A DNA stretch of 64,000 nt from Pratylenchus scribneri (taxonomy: Eukaryota; Nematoda; Chromadorea; Rhabditida; Pratylenchidae), in the NCBI GenBank assembly GCA_030063045.1, contig JAQSEB010000115.1, forward strand, positions 372,001 to 436,000, written 5' to 3'. Below, one piece after another: positions 53,901 through 64,000 of the stretch (position 1 is its first letter; each line of letters starts with the position of its first letter). The translations under genes and the position numbers were made by a program. Below the pieces are notes generated by a model. It made no database searches. It was given only the letters and a program-made list of their open reading frames with translations, and was not told the origin of the DNA.

Positions 53901-56900
53901 TCAACCACAAAGAATAAGCTTCATTTTGATTTTGATTAAAATTAATTTAATGAAAATAAAAGAGACGGATGAAAGACGGAATAAATTGGTTATTAGAAGT
54001 GGTCAAAATATGTACTGCTTTCTAAATTTGGCACATCCATTAATTTAGGCCAATTTACGTTTATGCTGCCCATTTAAATTGATCAAAATTGTGGCACATT
54101 TTAAGTTTTTTTGGAGAATTAAATTGGCGTATGACTTTTGTACCTGAATTTGTGGTAAATTGGCTTTTACGAACCAATAAAATAAACAAATTTTTGTTCA
54201 TGGACCAGCTGCATTTTTTGCTGCACAATTCCCAGAAACGATTGAAAAAAGCACCCAAAAAATGTGTGACCTGGGCACGGGCATTTGGGGGAGGGATAGT
54301 GTTTTTGATGGTGTCGAAAATATTTGGGTGGCATTTTAGCAGGCTGGCTACGGCTGTCTGAATTTATTTTATGGCACATTTCCCATGATGGATTGTGCCA
54401 CACCCTTCACAATTTTTTTAAACTTATTGGCCTATATTTTGGGCTAAAATATTTCCATATTTCACAGAATTTCTATTAATTTCCTGGTTAAAATTAAATA
54501 CATTTTTCTCTGATAATTTAGTCGAATCTACACTTCTTTCTAAAAGATAAATAAATCACAAAAAATGTATGCAGAATCTAGTGTGATCCAAAAGTAACAT
54601 TTCTGAAATTCAATGCTATGAATCAGCACAAATTTTCCAAATTCTTTTCCATTTAAATTATTTAGGAAATTGCCAAATTTAATATTTATTTTTGCACCCA
54701 AATTTTTCATCTGCTTAAAATGAACATAATTTCGTCCATTTTATGCCCCAAAATTGAGGAAATACGCTTCCTCCATCTGTTGGAATGCTGCTGCTGGTAG
54801 AAGGGGTATTCTGCGTAATTTCGCGAGGCGACATAATTGTCCTTTGGTGGAAGGAGGGTCAAATTCACGGAAATGCCCTTCGCCCCTCTTTCTGCCTCTC
54901 TTCCGGTCTTTTTTGGTCCATCATCTTCCATTTTACCCCTATTTTCCCATTCATTTGGCCATTTTGGTTGTGGCCACAAAATTAATTAAATCGACTATGG
55001 CATATCCAAAATGCCGGAGAGGAAATTGTGCCCTCAGGGTCCTTCTTGATTTCAGCCTCATCAGACTCCGAAATTGTCAGATGGCCTTGTTTCTTTCAAA
55101 TTCCAAAAATTCCATAAATTTTGCACTAATTCTCATTAATTCATTTTTTCTTCCATTTTTCCCATTCCCTTAATTCATTTTCAACATAAATTAATGCCAA
55201 CGGGCCATCCATTTTGAGGAGTCTAAATAATTTTGACGCATTTTTCCAATAACATGAAAAATTTTGGTAAATTCACTAGGCCCAATATAATTGAGTTGCA
55301 TTGCCAAAAATAAGTTTTGCGACATTCTTCAATGCCTTGAAAAAATTTGGGCAAATTCACAGGGCCAAATTTAATTGGCTATATCATTGCTAAAAATGGG
55401 AAATGAGGCAATATATTTGGCACCAAATTATATCATTTTTACTTCATCAATCATTCCATTTTCAGCTGTCTTTGTGACGCACAAAACTTTTTCCAAATAT
55501 TCAATTTTGTTTATTTGTGCCAAATTTTTCTATTCGAATTACGCGCAAATTTTTCCGAATAAACATTCCAATGGCCTCCATCAAAATTGTGATTTGCCCT
55601 TTTAAATTGGAATTTGACCTTCTAATACATTTACATTAGTATCAAATTTTGGGGATTTTTCAAAAATTTGTTTATTCCTCTTCAAAAAGAACAAAAATTT
55701 CCAGGCAAATCTCCCCTCGAAAAGTTCATTTTTCGATGATCCAAAAATTTCATATAAAAAGCAATAAACCATTCTTAAATCGAATATATTTTCGAACTAA
55801 AATGTTCATTTCCTTCATAGAAATTTCTTTTATTCTTTTATTCTTTTTCAAAGCTACCCCCTTTCCTCCATAAAAAGATGCCATCCTTCCCTTTGGCCCA
55901 ATTCTCAGCGTAAAATAAATTTTTGGGAAAGGCGGCGGCATTTTCGCCCATTTGGCAAAAACTTCTCCATTAAAAGAGGCGACAATGCTTTTATTTCCCG
56001 CAGTGCACACTTTTTGTGCCATTTTTCATAATAATTCACAAAAAATCTGACAAAAATTGCCAAATGGCACATTTTCTTAGCAACATTCCCTGAGGCCAAA
56101 TTACCTCCATACTCCTCCTCAAATGCACTTTTTTGTGTTGAACATTTGACCTCACATTTTGCCATTTAAATATTCAGCCTACCTTCTCCAATTTCAAAAA
56201 AAAGATGCCAAATTTGCATTGTTGAAAGAATAAAGGACCCGGAAAATCCAATCCGTATATTTTCTGGACTATTCTTTAGCCAGTAATTTAAACTTTTTTA
56301 AACCAATATGATGGCAAATATAAATAAATTTATTTTGTTATATTGGAACTTTTTCTAACCGAACAAAAATTGGCCAAATTGAATGTTTATTTTTGTGTCC
56401 ATTTTTCCTTCCTTTTCCGGGAATATGTAAATTTCCTCCTTCTCACCCATGTTTTCCCTCATCCAAAAACTTCCTCATTTTTTCCCCATAAATGGCTAAA
56501 TTTATTTTCTCCCTAAATTCCATTAGCATTTCCTTCCCTTTTCCACGGGATACTTGAAGATAAAAGAGGGAAGGGATGTGGCAAAAATGTGCCAAAAACA
56601 TTCATTCTAAATTCATTTATCATATTCGACATTGAAAAGGAGGGCAGCATCAGAAAACAACTCCCAAAAGGTAAAAGTGAGAGAATGGCTTAATCCTATT
56701 TATATGTTTATTTATTCTATCTATGCCCCTTGAAAATGCCAAAATTACTTTGGATATTCATAAATTAACCTAAAAAATAGCTGAAATTGACCATCCGTAA
56801 ACAAAAAATGTGTCAAATGCCACCAAAATTAATTTATGCAATCCAAATTTCCTTCTAATCGAATAAATATCCGTCAAACATCCATTTGCCAATAATTCTC

Positions 56901-59463
56901 ACTTCAATGACCATATTCCATTACATACTTTATGGCCATAATTCCATTCCCAGAAGCAGACCATGGCCCAATAGTGGGAAAAGGAGAGGGTTTCGTTGTT
57001 TTTTTTGTCCCTTTTAATCGTCCATTTCATTCATTCATTTTCCCCGCACCCAAAAGCAACCATCCATCCAATTTAATTCCACCCAATGCCACCTTCATTC
57101 AGTTTTAGGGAAAGGCTCAATTGGAAATGGAAGGGCCAAGGGAAGTAATTTCCAGTTTCCACCCTTCATTCCCTTTCATTTCCCTCCAAAAAAACGCCAA
57201 ACTTTGCTCATTCTTCAATTCCAAAGTTTCTATCGGTCTTCTCTGTCCAATGATTGAGCCTCCCTCCGGCTAAATTGTTTGCAAAAACATTGAAAGGAGC
57301 CTTCTCATTGTCACAAGCAATCTTCCAATTTTAAATTTAGTTCTTGTATACATTTTTGGCCATCCAATCCAATGTGGTTTTCCATCTAATTTTGTAGATT
57401 CTTTTCATTTCAAAGTTACATTTTCAAGGAGTACAAAATTCCATTTTGAATAATTCCAAATTTTAATATTTTTCCATTATTGTCAATAAATGCGATTCAT
57501 GTTATGCCATCCAATCATTTCCTTCCTTTTTGCCGAAATCCATTTAACCCATTTTTGGCACAATCCGTGGGTGGAAAATATGCCAATTTATTATTGTATA
57601 TTTTTGGATTATCCTCTGTTCATCATTTCCACCCTTTTTGCATCCAAATTCTCCCACACAAAATCATTATTTCAAGCAATTTATTCCCTTCTTATATCCC
57701 CCAATTCCTGCGTTTATTTTCACATTATTTAAGGCGGTAAAAATTCAAAAGAATTCACATTTTCCGAAGAACTAAAAACGCCTTAAAAATGGCCTTCATA
57801 TGCAAATATTAAACAATTTTTCCCTGCAAAAATGTTTTAATTTGACTAAAATGGACAAATATTTTGGCATTGGCCATTGGCACGGCACATTGAAATGAAA
57901 AGTGCCATCCACTTTCAATGGTTCCCCATTTCCTCTATTCCAAATTAATACTGCCAAAATTGTCACTCCTTTTCGATCTTTGTTCCCTCAAAATGAGTCC
58001 ATTTGCCCTTTGACCCGTTCAAAAATAAAATGTTTTTATTTTGTCAATCATTGTTGGGCCCCGACATCGAATTTATTTGGCCAAAAATGTCAGCCGAATG
58101 CCATTCAAATGTTTCCTTAAAAAACTAATTTTAAATAGTCAGCAGGGGAATTGATGGCATCCTTCCAATTTGGCCATTTTAAAATGAGAAGAAGTGGATG
58201 ATTGAATTAGGCCAAACAAAACACAACCCACAAACCTTTTTCCCCAATTCATCCAAATTCCCAACTCAATTTTAAGCAAATTGTTTACTTCTTTTTTGCA
58301 TCGCCGTTCGCCCATTTTGATGATAACAATTCATTCCAAAAAATATGGTATTAAATTCAACAAAAGTCCGCAAATTGCATAAAATATAGAGCATTTATTA
58401 CAAAGATTTTTACACTTTAAAAAATTCCATTTAAAATTCATTTCCATCAATTCAATTGAGCCGAAGAACATTCATCAACATTCTTGGGGCTATTTTGAGC
58501 ATTTTTTGCAAATTTGTTTTCCATCATTTTTTGTTTTTGCACATTCCTAAAATTATGCAAATTTAATTGCAAAGTCACAATCTTTAGGCATTGAAAACAA
58601 AAAACATTTATAAATGGATATACCTTTTTAATATTAATTCCATAAATTGTTTTATCCCATTCCCCTCTTTCATTCTCATTTCATTCAAATTGGCCTATTA
58701 TTTCAGAACAAAACAACAAAAATTTTTCCCCAGACAATTTTGGGTCTATTTTCCTTCGAAAATTGGCTAAACTTTTTGGAATGGACCAATACAAACTTGT
58801 TAGGAAGGAATGGGGGAATGGGAGAATGTCGCCATTGGCAAAATTGGTCCTCCTTGGCCTTGGCCTCTTTTCTAAATGCACGCAATTCCCACCTCCATTT
58901 CCTCCTTCAATTGAACCATTATATTCCCTTGGGGGCAAATTCAAAAGTGTTCAGAGCAGGTGTTCATTCCTCCAACCAAATGTTCAATTCAATATTCCCC
59001 TTGGAGAATTCCCGTTGCTTCAACTCTTTTCCACCACCTTTTTGTCCTCAATTTTGACGCCCTCTCGAGTCTCGACCTCTAAGGAGGGGGCAAATGTCCC
59101 TTCGTTCAGAAGGCATTTTCGCGTATTATTTATGCCCCTTCCACCCCAGTTTGTTGTCCAATTTTTGGCACATTCTCCCATTTCATTCACCCATTTCCAT
59201 TTTCGTCATTTCATGCTTTTCCTTCCATTTACCATTTCTTGACTCGTCGTCATCCCTTCAAGGGTTTAATCTTTCATCGATATCCAATTTTTTTAGTCTA
59301 AATTCCAATTTTATCCAAAATTCATAAACAAAAATTCAATTATTTGCATTTCATGGATGGAAATGCCGATGATTATCAAATTTTTTTTTAATCTTTATTC
59401 TTTTATTAATTGGCAAACTTAATTAATGTTTGCAAAGGCAAATTATTCATTCATTTAATCATC

Positions 59464-59709
59464 TTATTGAATAATAATTTGTAATTTAATTTGCTTCTCC
59501 CTTTTCAACATTTTCCTGCAAAATTCATTCCTTTTCCATTTTTCAACTTCTTTCAAAATTTTCTCTACTTTCGGCCCAATAAACAATAAATTTTCTTGAA
59601 TACATTTTGATTGATCATTTGGCCCAAAATTAACACCGAAAATAAATAAAAAAAGAGTAGCAAAACACAAATTAGTTGGGATAGGGGGAGGGGTTGATTG
59701 ATCACTCAA
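59464..59709 (-). other. weak candidate small membrane or secreted ORF
   Basis: 81 codons on the minus strand with one hydrophobic segment (LCFATLFLFIFGVNFG) followed by a Lys/Glu helix (VEKILKEVEKWKRNEF). The ATG is 16 residues before the hydrophobic segment. No relatives recognised; it may be chance. Confidence 0.2.
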
Positions 59710-60911
59710 TTCATTATTATTATTTTCTATTTATTACTGGCCAATTTATCTGGCCAAATTTCATGCAAACAATGAAAAATAGAAGCACAAATTAAATTTA
59801 GAATTGTTCATCTTTTGTGCCAATAAAAAGGGGAACATTCCAAAGAACATTTTACTTTGCAATTGGAATTGGAATTGGTCGGTGTTCCCTTTGAATGGGC
59901 TAATCCCCCAATTGTTTCATTTCCCCCACACCCACCCCAATTCCCATCCCACCTGTTTATGTTGTCGAAATTGGCCCCCAATTGAATGGATGAACTGCTG
60001 ATCATCCCCCTTTCCCCCCTTTCCTTCCATCAATTCATCTGATTCCCAATTGATCCAATTTTCACCCTGTTCCGCTTCTTCTCAAATTTCGGCATCCCTC
60101 CAGCGATAAATTGCCCTTTGAATTTCTATTTTTTCGCTGCTTTTTCATTCCTTGATCTTATTCAATTTTTATTGATTTTTCAATTAATTTTTAATTTATT
60201 TTATTTATTTTTTCATCCAGACTCGACACTATTTTTTGCCTTTAATTTAATTTTCCATTGACCCAATGTTTGCCAATCTCGGCCGACACTGTTTTGTTGG
60301 CATTGGCCATCCCTCAGGCAAAAAAATGCCTTCCAAATGACATCAATTTTCACTTTTCCATTTCCAGTTTCCACCCACATTTTGGCCCACCCAATTCCTC
60401 TTTTACTTATTTATTCTCCCACTGATTTTGCTGTTGGCTTTAAAAGGGCAAAAGGAGAGGAAAACTATCTCAAAATCAAAACATTTCATTTTTAAAAGTG
60501 CGTTTTTCCCATGGCCATGAATTAATCAGCCAATTTGGCATTTTCTTGAGACCAAAACACCTCTTTCCATTTTATAATATTTCTTTCAATTTTTTCTAGA
60601 CGATGACCTTTTGGAATTAACCGAACATATTCCCTTTCTCAATTATAAAAAATACAAATATAAGAGAATTCTTAAAAAGAATATGGTTTTATCAATACCA
60701 CAAATTTATATTTGATTAAATTAAATTTTCCAATTTAAAGCAAAAAGTACGATTTTTGTTCTGCTAAACGAATTGTTCTCATTTACATTGAATCAACTAA
60801 AATTGTGTCCCTCCACAAAGTTGTCTCCGCCTGAAAGAAAATTGACAACACAAAATAATTAATTATTCGATACATCCTCTATTCCCAATTAATTTTGTGG
60901 CCCTTTTCAAA

Positions 60912-63888
60912 ATGGTGATCAAAGTGACCAGGGCCAGTCTTTTGGCCGCCAGAACATCGATGGCGGCAGCCGCATTGGCCACCACCAGCAGCCCGGTACC
61001 TCCCCAGAATCGATGTTTGACCCAGGAACAAATGCAAATGCACGGTCGGTCCTCTGGCAATGGAATATTCCTCCTTTTTTGGACATTAAAAGTGGCAAAA
61101 ATTCATAATTATTTTGGATTGCATATTCCATTGGTTTTAATATTTTCCACCATAACATTCCCAATTATCCTATCTCACAATCATTGACCGAAATCATTTA
61201 TTGTTTTGTGTGCAGGTTCCGAATTTGAATGGTATTTGCAACGTTATTTGTTCCCATGTTTGGTTGTTTTCGGCATCCTTGGCAATACCCTCAATCTCAC
61301 TGTCCTCCTCAACAAATCAATGCATTCCCGGGCCAACACTTTCCTTGCCATGCTCGCATTTGCCGACATTTTCTTCCTTTCATTGGTCACCAATTTGGGC
61401 GGAATATTCATTTTAAAACAGTTCATTATTTCCAGTTGGTCCCAAACATTTTGGCAAATTATTCATTGTTCTCACTGAATTGGCATTTTCGCCTTTTCTA
61501 TCTCACCTCTAAAGTTCATTTGATCTCATTAGCCAATTGGGCATCAGCAGTGGCCATTTGGTGAGAAAAATGGATGGCAAATATTGGAAATAATCTTTAC
61601 ATTTATTTGAGTTTATATAAGAGGAATAGCAAATTTAAAAGCAAATCAACGAATGATATTTCTTTTCAATCCAATTCTCTCAAATTCCCAATCAATTTAC
61701 TTTAAAAAGGTGCGTAATTGCTGTTTGCGCAGACCGCCTAATTGGCATTCGAAATCCAATGTTCGCCAGAAGGCATGTTCCCCGTTACAAAATGGCTGCA
61801 CTAATTTGTGCCATTGTTGCTGTGCCCGGTCTGTTGACTGCCCATCAGCATGTTGCCCATGTTTGCCTCGTCCGGGAATTCTGCAATGGCACCCAATTGT
61901 ATTCAAAATGTTTGCCCGTCAATCAAGAGTAATTTTTGGCGGTAAAACCTTTTTAATTATTTTATATTTTCAGTCGATGGTTTGCGCCCAATCAAACGAA
62001 TCCATATTCAGAGTCTTTCCGTCAATTTATTGTAATTTTTTTGAAATTTTGATTTTATTTTCCCTATTTGTAAAGCGGTGGAAAAACACTATTTTAAGTT
62101 ATTAGAATCTATGCTTGATTTGCGGAGAACTTAGGTTGACTTTGGTTGTGAAGCTCTTCAAATCACTTGATTTTGCGTTCTGGGAAAATGGATGCATGAA
62201 TGTGGATTCTAATTTCTGAATTTATTACGGGATTTGATTTTTAAGTTAAAAAATGTTGTGTTTTTAGAAATTGTGTTTCAACCCGGAAAGATTTTTGTTT
62301 CATTCCGGAAAGAATTTGTGTTTTCCGGTTAGAATTTGTTTTCCGGAAAGAATTTGTGTTTTCCGGTTAGATTTGTGTTTTCCGGAAGGAATTTGTGTTT
62401 TCCGGTTAGATTTGTTTTTTCCGGAAAGAATTTGTTTTTTTCCGGTTAGATTTGTGTTTTCCGGAAAGAATTTGTGTTTTCCGGTTAGATTTGTGTTTTC
62501 CGGAAGGAATTTGTGTTTTCCGGTTAGATTTGTGTTTTCCGGAAAGAATTTGTGTTTTCCGGTTAGATTTATGTTTTACGGAAAGAATTTGTGTTTTCCG
62601 GTTAGATTTGTGTTTTACGGAAAGAATTTGTGTTTTCCGGTTAGATTGTGTTTTCCTGAAAATGTTATATTTCATTCCGGAAAGATTTATATTTCATCCA
62701 GCTAGATTGTGTTTTACGGAAACATTTGTACCCAAAATTTTTTTCATCTAAGGATGAGGATATTTCATTTATAATTTTGATTTAATTTATTCCATTTTAG
62801 TCCGTCAGCACCTTGCTCAGTGTCCTTTTCAGGTGATTTCAAATTCAATCTCATCTTCATTCCTTTTTTAGTATAATTTTTCCAATAATTTTATTGGCCA
62901 TTCTCAATACAATGCTTCTTTGTGCCCTCCGGCGTCGTTCAATTGCATTGAATAATTTGAATCGATTTGACAGCAGCCAAACCAAACAAATTAAGCCGCC
63001 TCCAATGAAGTAACATCTTTTTCATTCCAGCTAAAACAAATCCCAATTTTAGGCCCAGTCAATCCAGTTCTGCAGAAGGCATCAGCCAACATTTATTGCA
63101 TGCAAAAACTGAGCAAAGAGTCACATTGACAGTCACATTGTGAGTTATTTTTATTATTAATATTTTACCATTTTGTGAGTCATTTTTTTCCAATTTTGGC
63201 AATAACTTAGGTGGGCTCCTAGTACCAATTTCATAAAAATCCCGATTTATTTAAAAATAAGAACCCGTGAAATTGCACGAATGGACCTTATTAATATTTT
63301 TTAAAGGAAACCGGGGTGCCTTTTAAATCAAAAAAGGCCTAATAAGGCAATATTATCTCAAATGGCCACCCTTTCATTTTAATACGGTAAATGAAAAAGA
63401 CGAATAAATAGATAAAATGCCCCCAGCAGACATCTCACTCTCAATTAACCAAATATATACTGTATTATTTATATCCCAAATATATATATATTGCTATTAT
63501 CCAATGCCTAAAATAATATTTTATAGGATTGTTTCAATGTTCACGTTGACCAATGGCCCATCCGCCGTCGTTCATTTGCTCCAAAATTTGATTCCAGCAA
63601 TCAACCAATTGAAGGATTGGTACAATGTGATGCTAATTTGCAGGTCAAAAATACATTTAAATTATTTTATCAATTATTTTTATTTTCAGCACTTTGGTCA
63701 TTTTTGGCAAGGCCTCCAATTTCATTCTTTTCTGCCTTTGTTCCAAGCATTTTCGCCGGCGTCTTTTTGCAATGGCCCAGAAGAAAGTGCACGAAAGACT
63801 CGGTAATAAATGTGTTGTGAAAAGATGCCGAACACAGTCCACACAATTTTTGAATCCAATCACAAAAAATGCATCCACAAATGAATAA
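60912..63888 (+). CDS. rhodopsin-like peptide-receptor GPCR
   Basis: Ten exons (60912-61044, 61216-61434, 61515-61560, 61710-61928, 61974-62031, 62801-62832, 62872-63009, 63053-63139, 63527-63643, 63690-63888), 415 residues, with every phase consistent. TM1 CLVVFGILGNTLNLTVLLNK, then MHSRANTFLAMLAFADIFFL (TM2) and TM3 ending WCVIAVCADRLIGIRNP, with ADR at the DRY position. Extracellular loop 2 has Cys and two N-glycosylation sites (NGT, NQT). TM5 SIIFPIILLAILNTMLLCAL, a short ICL3, TM6 IVSMFTLTNGPSAVV and TM7 with ASNFILFCLCSKHFRRR. This is the pattern of invertebrate FMRFamide/myosuppressin-type receptors. The N-terminus is Ala/Ser/Thr-rich with no signal peptide; another 5' exon is possible. 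Intron 5 holds a tandem repeat. Confidence 0.87.
62270..62725 (+). repeat. tandem array of 39-bp units in a GPCR intron
   Basis: Alternating half-units TTTCCGGTTAGATTTGTGT and TTTCCGGAAAGAATTTGTGT, 19-20 bp each, giving a 39-bp period over about 450 bp. Sequence words are shared with the arrays near 24 kb and 52 kb. Located in intron 5 of the last GPCR gene. Confidence 0.9.
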
Positions 63889-64000
63889 ATTCGCCTTTAT
63901 TTTTGCACTGTTTTCATTACTATTTTTGTGCACTGTTTTTGTCAAAAATATTGCCATTCTCTTTTGCATAAATATTTTTTTAAATAGGTATTTAATTTGT

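Larger units (their letters stand above)
52906..60911. other. 8-kb gene-poor region
   Basis: No gene could be assembled. The composition is Phe/Pro/Lys-biased AT-rich sequence with many CATTTT, CCATTC and AATTGG words. Locally denser stretches exist at 53324-53900, 54700-54985 and 59464-59709 (minus strand), but none has a recognised domain or a consistent exon set. The final part should carry 5' sequence of the last GPCR. Confidence 0.4.

Noticed and set aside
55750..56165. Minus-strand ORFs near 56 kb
   Set aside because: Two overlapping frames with Lys-rich content and no recognisable motif; joining them by splicing gave no convincing protein.
62271..62751. 144- and 99-codon ORFs in the array near 62 kb
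   Set aside because: They fall in intron 5 of a well-supported GPCR and consist only of the repeat unit.

Overview
The window reads as nuclear DNA of a plant-parasitic cyst-forming nematode (Heterodera/Globodera type). The evidence is AT-rich sequence with very short introns (about 40-60 bp in the compact genes), acceptors placed just upstream of some ATGs that look like spliced-leader trans-splice sites, nematode-specific families (sperm-specific MSP-domain SSP protein, Srt chemoreceptor, divergent ubiquitin-S27a fusion, SPE-39), and a secreted GH5 cellulase with a CBM2-type cellulose-binding module, a horizontally acquired class typical of tylenchid plant parasites. I rebuilt gene models by hand from splice sites; except where stated, exon phases add up to an open frame.

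Layout. 0.1-1.6 kb: Rho-family GTPase (+). 2.5-2.9 kb: SSP-type MSP-domain gene (-), sharing a divergent promoter with a lysine-rich membrane-anchored protein (+, 3.3-4.2 kb). 4.9-6.8 kb: Brix-domain ribosome biogenesis factor (Peter Pan/SSF/LPD-6). 7.2-7.5 kb: MITE-like inverted repeat. 7.7-8.9 kb: cyclin B. 9.2-9.8 kb: ubiquitin-like/S27a fusion. 10.0-10.6 kb: short ERCC1 (-), head to head with a short SPE-39 gene (10.7-11.9 kb), followed by a 1027-residue ARM-repeat protein (12.2-16.8 kb). 17-22.5 kb: carbohydrate-active cluster on the minus strand with a coding-like remnant, a GH19 chitinase and a frameshifted GH5-CBM2 cellulase. 24-25.5 kb: large 39-bp tandem array. 25.7-28.3 kb: two small secreted-protein genes (aromatic/glycine-rich peptide precursor; Gln/Gly-rich repeat protein). 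29-33 kb: an unrecognised 750-residue protein with an acidic N-terminus and an Ala/Gly/Val/Lys-rich repeat core. 36.5-39.8 kb: a 142-residue orphan and an Srt chemoreceptor. 45-49.4 kb: neuropeptide-receptor-like GPCR. 50-50.9 kb: EF-hand protein. 51.5-52.9 kb: second large tandem array. 52.9-60.9 kb: gene-poor. 60.9-63.9 kb: second peptide-receptor-like GPCR.

The left 17 kb is compact and mostly housekeeping or germline (cell cycle, ribosome biogenesis, DNA repair, membrane trafficking, sperm). The rest is looser and rich in accessory genes: wall- and chitin-degrading enzymes, secreted peptides and receptors, separated by repeats.

The most unusual items are (1) the 750-residue protein with 11-residue Ala/Lys/Gly repeats and duplicated phase-1 exons, (2) four tandem arrays at separate loci sharing a palindromic TTTCCGGAAA core and a period near 39 bp, (3) five GC-AG introns concentrated in the chitinase and one GPCR, (4) a cellulase interrupted by a 2-nt frameshift just after its catalytic nucleophile, (5) ERCC1 and SPE-39 genes that stop before the usual C-terminal regions, and (6) a Rho GTPase altered at both the Gly12 and Gln61 positions.
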